Of a stretch of 64,000 nt of DNA, positions 18,380 through 28,087 are shown piece after piece. Below the pieces are notes generated by a model. The model was not told the DNA's origin. It did no database searches and saw only the letters and a program-made list of their open reading frames with translations. The stretch covers positions 104,457 through 168,456 of the forward strand of contig NZ_FTMB01000008.1 in the NCBI RefSeq assembly GCF_900155885.1, in the 5' to 3' direction. How positions within the stretch are numbered: the stretch's first letter is position 1; every line of letters starts with the position of its first letter. Both the position numbers and the translations under genes were made by a program. This DNA comes from Rhizobium sp. RU20A (GTDB lineage Bacteria; Pseudomonadota; Alphaproteobacteria; Rhizobiales; Rhizobiaceae).

Positions 18380-19155
18380 CCGAGATGGCAAAACCCGTTC
18401 TGCAGGCCAAGGGCCTCGTCAAGAAATACGGTCGCGTCGTCGCCATCGACCATGCCGACTTCGACCTGATGCCGGGCGAAATCCTCGGCGTGATCGGCGA
18501 CAATGGCGCCGGCAAGTCGAGCCTGATCAAGGCGCTGTCCGGTGCCATCCGTCTCGATGCCGGCGAGATATTGCTCGATGGCGCCCCGGTTGCCTTCAAC
18601 TCGCCGATCGAGGCGCGCAAGGCCGGTATCGAGACGGTCTATCAGACGCTCGCTCTGTCACCGGCGCTGTCGATCAGCGACAACCTGTTTCTCGGCCGCG
18701 AGATCTACAGCAAAAGCATCTTCGGCCGGCTGCTGCGTCAGCTCGATCGGCCGGCGATGGATCGGATCGCCCGCGAAAAGCTCTCCGATCTCGGCCTGCT
18801 GACGATCCAGAACATCCAGCAGGCGGTGGAAACACTATCCGGCGGGCAGCGCCAAGGGGTGGCGGTGGCGAGGGCGGCAGCCTTCGGCAGCAAGGTCATC
18901 ATCATGGATGAGCCGACCGCCGCACTTGGCGTGAAGGAGTCCCGCAAGGTGCTCGATCTCATCCTCAAGGTGAGAGCGCGCGGCGTGCCGATCGTGCTGA
19001 TCAGCCACAACATGCCGCATGTGTTTGAGGTGGCGGACCGGATCCACATCCACCGCCTGGGACGCCGCGCGGCGATCATCAAGCCGTCCGATTATTCGAT
19101 GTCCGACGCCGTCGCGATTATGACGGGCGCTATCGCGCCGCCAGTGGCGGCGTGA
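18376..19155 (+). CDS. frcA: Fructose-type sugar ABC transporter ATP-binding protein FrcA
   Basis: The 259-residue single-domain ATPase begins at 18376 (ATGA overlap with the frcC stop). Walker A is GDNGAGKSS, the signature LSGGQRQGVAVARA and Walker B VIIMDEPTAALG. Unlike RbsA-type proteins it has one nucleotide-binding domain, as in Sinorhizobium FrcA. The overlap implies translational coupling and a 1:1 stoichiometry with FrcC. Confidence 0.92.
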   Translation: MTEMAKPVLQAKGLVKKYGRVVAIDHADFDLMPGEILGVIGDNGAGKSSLIKALSGAIRLDAGEILLDGAPVAFNSPIEARKAGIETVYQTLALSPALSISDNLFLGREIYSKSIFGRLLRQLDRPAMDRIAREKLSDLGLLTIQNIQQAVETLSGGQRQGVAVARAAAFGSKVIIMDEPTAALGVKESRKVLDLILKVRARGVPIVLISHNMPHVFEVADRIHIHRLGRRAAIIKPSDYSMSDAVAIMTGAIAPPVAA

Positions 19156-19185
19156 CGGAGCGATCCGGAATACAAGGAATCCAGG

Positions 19186-20043
19186 ATGAAATTCGCTTTC
19201 AATACCTTTCCGTTCAGCAGCTTTCCGACCTTTCTTCCGACCTACTCGCTGCAGGACACCATCAAGATCCTCGCCGGCATCGGTTATGACGCGGTGGAGA
19301 TCGGCTGCTGCGCGCCGCACGCCTGGCCGGCGCATCTTTCCAAGGGGCGTCGGGCTGAAATCCGGGCGCTGGCGGAGGGCGAGGGTATCGCCATCAGCAG
19401 CCTTTTGCCGGCGATCGGCGGCGGTTTCGGATGTAACCCTTGCTCTGTGCTGCGCGCCGAGCGGCTGGCGACGGTCGCCCATTACATCGAGATCGTTGAT
19501 CTAGCGCATGATCTCGGCGCGAAAATGGCGCTGTTCATCGGCGGATGGCGGGCCGAGGGCATGTCGTTGGAGGAAGGCTGGGCGCATAGTCGCGATTGCC
19601 TGCGCGCGGTCGCAAATCATGCGGCGGAGCGCGGCATCACCGTCGCCATCGAGCCGACCACCGCCGACACCAACCTCATCGACACCGCTGCCGATGCGCG
19701 CCGGATGATGGTCGAGGCCGAGTGCGCCAATGTCGGGCTGATGTTCGACACCTGCCATGTCGCCTATGAGGGCCGTCAGCTTTCGTCCTACGTGATCGAT
19801 ATGGGCGCCGACCTGATTCATCTCCATGCCGCTGATACGGGCCGCAAGGCGATCGGCCACGGCGATACAGATTGGGACGACCTTATTCGCGCGCTGGTGG
19901 AAGCGAACTACCAGGGATACTTCACTGTGGAGACTGGCTTCGGCTCCCGCCACATCAATCCGGTCGAGGTCGCAAGGCACAGCTTGTTACATATAAAATC
20001 AAAACTGTCCCTTACGAGTTCGGCCTGCATAAGCGCACTTTGA
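19186..20043 (+). CDS. Sugar (phosphate) isomerase/epimerase, xylose isomerase-like TIM barrel
   Basis: This 285-residue protein belongs to the AP-endonuclease-2/xylose isomerase-like family that includes D-tagatose 3-epimerase. Probable metal ligands are visible in VAIEPTTAD, LMFDTCHVAYEG, LIHLHAADTG and FTVETGFG. It begins 30 bases after frcA, so it belongs to the importer operon and probably epimerises the imported sugar before the ROK kinase acts. The C-terminal tail after residue 272 (LSLTSSACISAL) looks unlike family members and ends 22 bases before an IS3 terminus, so the last residues may be altered by the insertion. Confidence 0.8.
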   Translation: MKFAFNTFPFSSFPTFLPTYSLQDTIKILAGIGYDAVEIGCCAPHAWPAHLSKGRRAEIRALAEGEGIAISSLLPAIGGGFGCNPCSVLRAERLATVAHYIEIVDLAHDLGAKMALFIGGWRAEGMSLEEGWAHSRDCLRAVANHAAERGITVAIEPTTADTNLIDTAADARRMMVEAECANVGLMFDTCHVAYEGRQLSSYVIDMGADLIHLHAADTGRKAIGHGDTDWDDLIRALVEANYQGYFTVETGFGSRHINPVEVARHSLLHIKSKLSLTSSACISAL

Positions 20044-20095
20044 TGTTGCATTGAACCTACCTGTCTGGCCTGCTGCCGGTTTTTCGGACACCGAG

Positions 20096-20950
20096 TCAAG
20101 CTAATCGCACCTTTGTTTCAAAGTCATTGGGGCTGAGATAGCCCAGTGTCGAGTGGCGGCGCTTTGGATTGTAGAAGCGCTCGATGTAATCGAACACATC
20201 CGCTCTTGCATCATTCCTCGTGCGATAAACCCTCCGTGCTGTTCTCTCCGTTTCCAGTGATGAGAAGAAGCTCTCCGTTGCAGCGTTGTCCCCGACTTTT
20301 CCAGAGCGGCTCATGGCGCAGGTGATGCCGTGGTCGCTCATGAGACGCTGGAACTGCTCGCTCGTATATTGGCTTCCCTGATCGGCATGATGCAGTAGCG
20401 CGTCTGGTTTTCCTCGATGCCAGATTCCCATGATCAGGGCATCTGTAACGACTTGGGCCGTCATGTTGGCATTCATCGACCAGCCGACAGCACGGCGTGA
20501 GGACAGGTCAATGATGGCCGTGACATACAGCCGGCCTTCTGCTGTCCAGATATAGATGAAGTCGGCCACCCATTTCTGGATTGGTCGCTCTGCCACGAAC
20601 TGACGGTCCAGCACGCTCGGCATGATGCCGGCACGGTCACCGGCATCTTTCAGCAAGCCACGCCGTCTCGGCCTAGCCCTGAGCGCATTCAAGCGCATCA
20701 GCCGCTCGCTACGATGGAGGCCACAGGATAATCCTTCTTCCACCACGTCATGGTCGCTGATTTTGAAGCTCTGCCTGATCTTGTCCAGCAGAACCTCATC
20801 ATAGCGAGCGCGTTCACGCGCAGAACGGTTGAGCCAGGCATGGAAACCTGAACGAGAAATCCCTAGCGCTTCGCAGAGCCATGCCACCCATTGCCCGGCA
20901 GTCGTTGCGCAGCAACGGCGAAAGAGTCCAGATCGAACGGTGCTTTGCAA
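20096..20950 (-). pseudogene. IS3-family transposase orfB, damaged
   Basis: The frame encodes the rve integrase catalytic domain with the DDE residues in context: WVADFIYI, LLHHADQGSQYTSEQF and DNAATESFFSSLETER. Two defects are inferred by comparison with remembered IS3 relatives. First, the expected start MRFAFIAKHRSIW lies in a different frame near 20950, separated from VAWLCEALGISRSGF by about 40 extra bases. Second, the segment normally reading RTYGARRVW before the DVVEEG region is missing. The product is therefore unlikely to be functional. Confidence 0.75.
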
Positions 20951-20983
20951 TGAACGCGAACCTCATATCGCGTCCCTGGCAAA

Positions 20984-21253
20984 CTAGGCTGCGGCCTTTT
21001 TTAGGATGTCGCGCTCCGCGTTCAACTCGGCGACTTCACGACGGAGCCGGTCAATCTGAAGCTGCTGCGGCTTCATCGGGCCTTTTCCAGGAAAGGACTG
21101 GCTGGGATCGTCACCGTATTCGCGAACCCATTTGCGCAACACATTCTCGTGGACATCAAGATCACTGGCCGCCTGGGCAACAGCGACCCCGCGCTCCTTG
21201 ACCAACTTTGCCGCCTCAAGCTTTTACTCGCGACTGAACTTCCTTCTTTGCAT
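20984..21253 (-). pseudogene. IS3-family orfA with premature stop
   Basis: Translation from the ATG at 21253 reads MQRRKFSRE, then TAA at 21226-21224, then KLEAAKLVKERGVAVAQAAS in the same frame. The helix-turn-helix (DLDVHENVLRKWVREYG) and leucine-rich coiled coil (LQIDRLRREVAELNAERDIL) of an IS3 OrfA follow intact. The stop replaces an expected Tyr codon. An internal start could still give a shortened protein. Confidence 0.75.
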
Positions 21254-21315
21254 TCACGCTCTTCGTTTTCAGAGGAACACAGTAACTCGGTGTCCATGAA
21301 ACCGGCAGCAGGCCA

Positions 21316-22693
<1,378 letters not shown>

Positions 22694-22713
22694 GACCTCC
22701 CGGGCTCGCGAGA

Positions 22714-22738
22714 CGGGGGCGGCCATGTGCTACCCCCG
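22714..22738 (+). other. Intercistronic hairpin after the apiose binding-protein gene
   Basis: CGGGGG and CCCCCG are perfect 6-base arms around a 13-base loop, 20 bases after the stop. It is the weakest of the five hairpins that follow binding-protein genes in this window. Confidence 0.4.
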
Positions 22739-22767
22739 GACCATTTCCCCCATTTCAGGATGACGAC

Positions 22768-23403
22768 ATGCGAACCGCCAGACGCGCTGCAGCGCTGTTC
22801 CTTTGCCTGGCCGCCCTGACCGGCTGCAAGCTGGTGAAGACGGCGGACGAGGAGAAAATTGCCGAGGCCAATGCCTTCAATCCGGACAGGATGGTCGCGG
22901 ACATCTGGAGCGAAAAGGTCGTTCCGTTCTACGAGACGCGGTCCGGCAAGTTCCCCGAAGTCATGGCGCTCATTGCCAGCAGTCCGGACCAGGCGGGCGA
23001 GAAATTCGGGCACAAGGAAAAGCAGGGCACTGCGCCTTGGACCTATGCCGTCCATGTGACCGGCAAGATCGTCGCCGAGGAGATGAAGTCGCGCGCGGCC
23101 TATGTGGAGGTCGACGTCGATAATGACGGCAAGGGCGACCTGCGCGTTGCCTGGGGGCCCGCAGTTCGCGGCACGGCCCTGCGCGATGCGTTGAGCTTCG
23201 TCGACTTCAACTCCTTCAAGAATCAGATCGAGTGGGCGCAGTTCGGCAAGTCGTTCAACACCCACATGAACGCAACGGTGCTGTCCAAGCTTCCGCGCGA
23301 AGGGCTGACGGGCAAGACGCTCGATGCCTATGGCGCCTTCCCCCTGCCGTCGAGCGGGCAGCTGCCGCAGTTCGTGCCGGCCAAGATCTCCATCGGAGGC
23401 TGA
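22768..23403 (+). CDS. DUF2291 lipoprotein of the sugar importer
   Basis: This 211-residue protein starts at 22768 and has a lipoprotein leader with lipobox LTGC (Cys20). The body resembles DUF2291 proteins (segments FNPDRMVADIWSEKVVPFYE, WTYAVHVTGKIVAEE and VDVDNDGKGDLRVAWGPAVR). Such proteins lie between the binding protein and the ATPase genes of a group of RbsABC-like importers, as here. Its role is unknown; a periplasmic accessory to ligand capture or complex assembly is plausible. An upstream open frame in the same phase is ignored since it would destroy the leader. Confidence 0.82.
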   Translation: MRTARRAAALFLCLAALTGCKLVKTADEEKIAEANAFNPDRMVADIWSEKVVPFYETRSGKFPEVMALIASSPDQAGEKFGHKEKQGTAPWTYAVHVTGKIVAEEMKSRAAYVEVDVDNDGKGDLRVAWGPAVRGTALRDALSFVDFNSFKNQIEWAQFGKSFNTHMNATVLSKLPREGLTGKTLDAYGAFPLPSSGQLPQFVPAKISIGG

Positions 23404-23404
23404 C

Positions 23405-24952
23405 ATGGCGCAGGATTGCGAAGAACAAGACATCGTCCTCGAGCTGCGCGACGTCACCAAGGCCTATTCCGGCATTGTCGCCGTCAAGAAAGCGAACCTG
23501 GCACTTCGCCGCGGCGCGGTGAACGTGCTGGTCGGCGAGAATGGCGCCGGCAAGTCCACCCTGATGCGCATCATAGCGGGCGTGGAGCAGCCGACGCTCG
23601 GCGAGATCTGGCTGGACGGCCGCAAGGTCGAACTGGCGTCCCCGGCCGATGCGGTGCGCCACGGCATCGGCATCGTGTTCCAGGAACTCAACCTCTTCGG
23701 CAATCTGTCGGTCGCCGAGAACATTTTCGCCACCCGCGAGATCACCCGCGGGCTCCGGGGCATCGACCACAAGGCGCAGGTCGCCCGCGCAAATGAATTC
23801 CTCGACCGGCTGGAAGCCGGCATTCTCGCCGATACGCTGGCGGAGGACCTGCCGATCGGCCAGCAGCAGCTGGTTGAGATCGCCCGCGCCGTCTCGCTTG
23901 ATGCCAAGATCCTGATCATGGACGAGCCCACTTCCGCGCTCAGTGCCGCCGAGGTCGAGGTGCTCTTCCGCGTCATCCGCGAGCTGAAGGCGCAAGGCGT
24001 GGCGATCGTTTATATTTCGCACCGGCTCGAGGAGCTGATGACCATCGGCGACTACATCACCGTCCTGAAGGACGGCCAGATCACCGGCCATGCGCGGGTG
24101 CGGGAGGTCGACACCGGCTGGATCGTGCGTTCAATGATCGGCTCCGATGCCAAGGACTTTGCCAAGCCCGTCGATCACGCGCTGGGCGAGGTGATCTTCC
24201 GCGTCGAGGACATGACGCTGCCGCGTGCCCATGGCGGCATGGCCGTCGATCACGTGTCGCTCGCTGTGCGCAAGGGCGAGATCCTCGGCATCTACGGCCT
24301 CATGGGCGCCGGCCGCAGTGAGCTCTTCGAATGCATCATGGGTCGGCATCCGCATGCCAGGGGCCGCGTCTTCATCGAGGGCGAAGAGGTGAAGGCGCGC
24401 GACACCACGCGGCGCATCCGCCACGGGCTGGCGCTGATCCCCGAGGACCGGCAGCGCGAGGGTCTCGTCCAGTCCATGTCGATCGCCAACAACCTGTCCA
24501 TGGCAAGCCTTGGCAAGTTCGTGAAATGGGGCTTCCACATTTCTCCAGCACTCGAGCGCTCCGCCATCGGGGAGGCCATCAGGAAACTCTCGATCAAGGC
24601 GAAGAACCCCGACCTCGAGGTAACCTCGATGAGCGGCGGTAACCAGCAGAAGGTGGTCATCGGCAAGGCGCTGATGACGGGCCCTAAGGTGCTGCTCATG
24701 GACGAGCCGTCGCGCGGCATCGACGTCGGCGCCAAGGCGGACGTGTTTCGCACCATGCGTTGGCTGGCGGGGCAGGGGCTGGCGGTGCTGTTTTCCACAT
24801 CCGATCTCGAGGAGGTCATGGCGCTCTCGGAACGCATCGCCGTGATGAGCAATGGACGGCTCGTGACCATCCTCGACCGCGAGGAAGCCACCGAGGAACG
24901 CGTGGTCGCCGCGTCCGCCGAGGGACACAAGACAAAGAGGATTTCCGCATGA
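23405..24952 (+). CDS. Pentose ABC transporter ATP-binding protein, RbsA-like with two nucleotide-binding domains
   Basis: The 515-residue protein is a tandem ATPase of the RbsA/XylG type. The first domain has Walker A (GENGAGKST), signature-like LPIGQQQLVEIARA and Walker B (ILIMDEPTSALS). The second has the degenerate Walker A YGLMGAGRSELFE and signature MSGGNQQKVVIGKAL, as normal for this family. It starts 2 bases after the DUF2291 stop and overlaps the permease start by 4 bases, so the operon is tightly coupled. Confidence 0.92.
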   Translation: MAQDCEEQDIVLELRDVTKAYSGIVAVKKANLALRRGAVNVLVGENGAGKSTLMRIIAGVEQPTLGEIWLDGRKVELASPADAVRHGIGIVFQELNLFGNLSVAENIFATREITRGLRGIDHKAQVARANEFLDRLEAGILADTLAEDLPIGQQQLVEIARAVSLDAKILIMDEPTSALSAAEVEVLFRVIRELKAQGVAIVYISHRLEELMTIGDYITVLKDGQITGHARVREVDTGWIVRSMIGSDAKDFAKPVDHALGEVIFRVEDMTLPRAHGGMAVDHVSLAVRKGEILGIYGLMGAGRSELFECIMGRHPHARGRVFIEGEEVKARDTTRRIRHGLALIPEDRQREGLVQSMSIANNLSMASLGKFVKWGFHISPALERSAIGEAIRKLSIKAKNPDLEVTSMSGGNQQKVVIGKALMTGPKVLLMDEPSRGIDVGAKADVFRTMRWLAGQGLAVLFSTSDLEEVMALSERIAVMSNGRLVTILDREEATEERVVAASAEGHKTKRISA

Positions 24953-26016
24953 CGAGCATCCAGACCGCCGCAGCCCGGAGCACGGCCGCACCCGGCAGCT
25001 CCTTCCTGCTGAAGCTCATGAAGCTCAGGACCTTCATCGCGCTCTTTGCCGTCATCATCTTCTTCTCGCTGTTCGCGCCGAATTTCCTTTCGACGGCGAA
25101 CATGGTGCTGATGTCCAAGCATGCCACGCAGAACGCCTTCCTCGCGATCGGCATGACCTTCGTGATCATCACCGGCGGCATCGACCTCTCGGTCGGCTCG
25201 ATCGTCGGTCTCTGCGGTATGGTTGCGGGCGGGCTGATCCTTAACGGGATCGCTCTGCCGCTCGGCTACACGATGTATTTCAACGTGTTCGAAGTCGGGC
25301 TGATCGTGCTCGTGGTCGGCGTCCTCATCGGTGCCGTCAACGGCCTGTTGATCACCCGGCTCAACGTCGCGCCCTTTATCGCCACGCTCGGCACGCTCTA
25401 CGTGGCGCGCGGCATGGCGCTGCTCTATTCGGACGGCCAGACGCTGCCGAACCTTGTCGGCAAGGAAAGCCTCGGCAATACCGGCTACAGCTATCTCGGC
25501 TCCGGCACCATTTTCGGCCTTCCGGTCTCGGTCTGGATGCTGATCGCGGTCGCGCTTGGTGCCGCCTATTTCGCCCGCTTCGTGCCGCTCGGTCGTCACA
25601 TTTTCGCCGTCGGCGGCAATGAAAGGGCCTCGCGCATGTCGGGCATCCGCGTCAACAGCGTGAAGATGTTCGTCTACATGTTCTCCGGCTTCTGCGCCGC
25701 CATCGTCGGCCTCGTCATCTCCTCCGAGCTCATGGCCGCCCATCCCGCGACCGGCACCAACCTGGAACTCAACGCCATCGCGGCGGCGGTTCTCGGCGGC
25801 ACGTCGATGTCCGGCGGGCGCGGCACGATCGGCGGCACCATCGTAGGCGCTCTGGTGATCGGCATCCTCTCGGACGGTCTCGTCATGATGGGCGTCAGCT
25901 CCTTCTGGCAGATGGTCATCAAGGGGCTCGTCATCATTGTCGCCGTCGTGGTCGACCAGGCGCAGCGCAAGCTGCAGCAGCGGGTAACCCTGATGCAGCT
26001 TGCCAAGGCGGAATGA
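24949..26016 (+). CDS. Pentose (probably D-apiose) ABC transporter permease, RbsC-like
   Basis: Starting at 24949 (ATGA overlap), this 355-residue membrane protein has about ten helices and the family segments ITGGIDLSVGSIVGLCGMVA and FAVGGNERASRMSGIRVNSV. It completes the importer. The operon ends here: 26017-26042 is followed at once by a direct repeat and an IS1182 relic, so any further gene of the operon may have been lost. Confidence 0.92.
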   Translation: MTSIQTAAARSTAAPGSSFLLKLMKLRTFIALFAVIIFFSLFAPNFLSTANMVLMSKHATQNAFLAIGMTFVIITGGIDLSVGSIVGLCGMVAGGLILNGIALPLGYTMYFNVFEVGLIVLVVGVLIGAVNGLLITRLNVAPFIATLGTLYVARGMALLYSDGQTLPNLVGKESLGNTGYSYLGSGTIFGLPVSVWMLIAVALGAAYFARFVPLGRHIFAVGGNERASRMSGIRVNSVKMFVYMFSGFCAAIVGLVISSELMAAHPATGTNLELNAIAAAVLGGTSMSGGRGTIGGTIVGALVIGILSDGLVMMGVSSFWQMVIKGLVIIVAVVVDQAQRKLQQRVTLMQLAKAE

Positions 26017-26053
26017 CGCGACTTCCACCGAGAACAAAAACTGGCCCATGGCC

Positions 26054-27187
26054 GGGTCAGGCTGCTGACAATCCCCTGGTCACCACCAGGGGGTTGTGAC
26101 GCATTGGGACATGATGAAGAAACCTGCTCCCGAACAGACAGCTCTCGAGAAGGTGACGCTCGACAGCCTGGTGCCGAAGGATCATCTGCTTCGCAAGATC
26201 GACGCAGTGATCGACTTCTCCTTCATCCGTGATCGCGTTGCCGGCCTTTACTGCGCCACCCATGGCCATAAGCCACTGAAGGAAAAAGAGCGTGAGCCGG
26301 AGGTGAAGGAAACCAAGGTCAGCTGCACCGATCTGGACAGTGGCTATATGGTGCGCGACGGCAAGCCCAAGGGCTTCTTTTATCTCGATCATCGCACCGT
26401 CGATGGCCGCCATGCGATCATCACCGATACGCATGTGACGCCGGCCACCGTGCATGACAGTATCGTCTATCTGGAACGGCTCGACCGGCAGCGCGAGCGT
26501 TTCGACTTCCATGTCGGCGCAGTCGGCCTGGATGCGGGCTATGCCACGGCAGGCATTGCCAAGGGGCTGGAGGCGAGACAAATCCTCGGCGTGACCGGCT
26601 ATCGCAACCCCACCCCGCCCAAAGAGGGCATGATGCGTAAGTTGAAGTTCGCCTACGAGCCCGAGACCGATGGCTATCGCTCTCCGCAGGGCCAACTCCT
26701 TGCCCACGCCACCACCGACCGGAACGGCTAAAAGCACTACCGCTCGGACCCGGCAGTCTGCCACGACTGCCCGCTTCTGGCATCGTGCACCACCAATGCC
26801 AAGGCAGAGCGGACTATCCCCGGCATGTCTGGGCCGATGCCCGAGAGCGCACCGACATGAACCGCAAGACGGCATCGGGCAAGGTGATCCACAAACGACG
26901 AAAGGAGACGGTCGAGCGCTCCTTCGCCGACGCCAAACAACTCCACGGCCACCGTTACGCGCGCTTCAGAGGCCTCGTCAAAGTCCAATGGCAATGCCTA
27001 CTGAACGCAGCGGCGCAAAACATCAAGATCGCAATGGCAATGACGAAAGCCCAAAACCAGCCTGGGGATAAGGGCTTCCCCCCACCAAAAGGCGCGGCAA
27101 CCCTCGCGAAAACACGATCTGAGCGTGCACTCCCGAAACGCCAAAACCTGCCGAGAAAAACCGGCGGGTTCGTCAGCAGTCTGAACC
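26054..27187 (+). mobile_element. IS1182-family relic with internal deletion
   Basis: Terminal inverted repeats are GGGTCAGGCTGCTGACA (26054-26070) and, read inward from 27187, GGTTCAGACTGCTGACG (14 of 17 identical). The element is flanked on both sides, exactly at the repeat edges, by the direct repeat GGCCCATGGCC (26043-26053 and 27188-27198). That is consistent with a target duplication or insertion at a pre-existing palindrome-like site. At 1134 bp it is much shorter than intact IS1182 elements. Confidence 0.8.
26096..27187 (+). pseudogene. IS1182-family transposase, multiply broken
   Basis: Recognisable blocks are the N terminus (LVPKDHLLRKIDAVIDFSFI), the catalytic-region segment GYMVRDGKPKGFFYLDHRTV, AVGLDAGYATAGIAKGLE and the C-terminal KETVERSFADAKQLHGHRYA. 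Three lesions are visible. The central part between YCATHGHKP and LKEKERE is missing (roughly 180 residues by comparison with remembered relatives). A TAA at 26729-26731 replaces the expected Tyr codon of GYKHYRSD. A frameshift near 26815 moves the rest (RHVWADARERTD) to another frame. Confidence 0.8.
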
Positions 27188-27227
27188 GGCCCATGGCCGG
27201 TTACTTGGTTTTTTCTCTGCGTAACGG

Positions 27228-27950
27228 TCAAGCGACGTTCTCGTCCTGCCTGAGCGCGTAGACGGCGCGCGAGCGCTCGAGGTGCTGAACCATGGCGCGC
27301 TCAGCCCAGTCGGGATCGCCCTTTTCCACGGCCTCGATGATCTCCGCATGCTCGGCAAGCGTCAGGTTCTCCTTGCCGGTCCAGATCAGCACATGGCTGT
27401 GATAGGCCCTCAGCCATCCCAGGATCGCCTCGCTGACGGCAGTGAAGATCGGATTGCGCGAGATGCTGGCCAGGCGGGTGTGGAGCCGCATGTCGGCCTC
27501 GATGAAGGCTTCGGCATTGCCGAGGCTCTCTTCCTGCCGCTTCAGGCAGAAGCGCAGCTCCTGCTTGTCTTCTTCGGTCGCCTTGAGCGCGGCCTCGCGC
27601 GCCATGCCGCGCTCGAAGAAGATGCGTGCGTTCTTGAGGTCCTCGAGCGTCTGCGCGGAGGCCGCTATCATCAACTTGAAGGGCAGGTCCATTTGCTGGA
27701 GGATTGCGTGCGCCGTGGGCTGCACCACCCGGGCGCGTTCGCCATGGCTGATGGCGATGAGGCCCTTCGAGGCCAGTGCCTGCATGGCTTCGCGGATGGC
27801 GGGGCGTCCCACGCCGAACCGGTCCATGAGCTCGCGTTCCGAAGGCATCTCGTCGCCGACGGTGAGATCGCCCGCCTCCATCATCGCGCGCAGACGGTCG
27901 AACACTTCGTCCGACAGCTTTCGCCGCACAATCGGTTCGGTGGGCTTCAT
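27228..27950 (-). CDS. GntR-family (FCD, NanR-like) regulator of the apiose module
   Basis: The 240-residue form starting at 27950 (MKPTEPIVRRKLSDEVFDRL) has GAGG nine bases upstream; an in-frame ATG at 27989 would add 13 residues. The N-terminal winged helix (MPSERELMDRFGVGRPAIRE) leads into SKGLIAISHGERARV, a wing motif shared with NanR. The C-terminal FCD domain has probable metal/ligand residues in ADMRLHTRLA and LAEHAEIIEAVEKGD. It is encoded last after the catabolic genes on the same strand. GGTATA-like operators upstream of the module fit a NanR-type repressor; the effector (D-apiose, apionate or an intermediate) is unknown. Confidence 0.85.
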   Translation of the reverse strand: MKPTEPIVRRKLSDEVFDRLRAMMEAGDLTVGDEMPSERELMDRFGVGRPAIREAMQALASKGLIAISHGERARVVQPTAHAILQQMDLPFKLMIAASAQTLEDLKNARIFFERGMAREAALKATEEDKQELRFCLKRQEESLGNAEAFIEADMRLHTRLASISRNPIFTAVSEAILGWLRAYHSHVLIWTGKENLTLAEHAEIIEAVEKGDPDWAERAMVQHLERSRAVYALRQDENVA

Positions 27951-28087
27951 GTCCGCAATCCTCGTTGACGCCATCTGCGTATAGATCATCTACCTTGCAT
28001 TCTAGGCCACTCCATCCGAAAGCTTCAATATTTCCCGCAGAGTGCAACGCACGTCCTCCACATCGGCATCGGCAATGAAGTCTGCGA

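Larger units (their letters stand above)
20066..21315 (-). mobile_element. IS3-family insertion sequence, degenerate
   Basis: The element is bounded by inverted repeats of about 33 bases: the left end begins TGGCCTGCTGCCGGTTT at 20066, and the reverse complement of the right end, finishing at 21315, begins identically; both then contain GGACACCGAGT. It is 1250 bp and carries orfA and orfB on the minus strand in IS3 arrangement. Both frames are damaged, so it should not transpose by itself. No 3-base target duplication is apparent (flanks ctgtc and atggg). Confidence 0.85.

Noticed and set aside
24292..26049. 585-codon antisense frame over the apiose ATPase and permease genes
   Set aside because: Composition is His/Arg/Asp-rich and low in hydrophobic order; the plus strand encodes clear ABC subunits.
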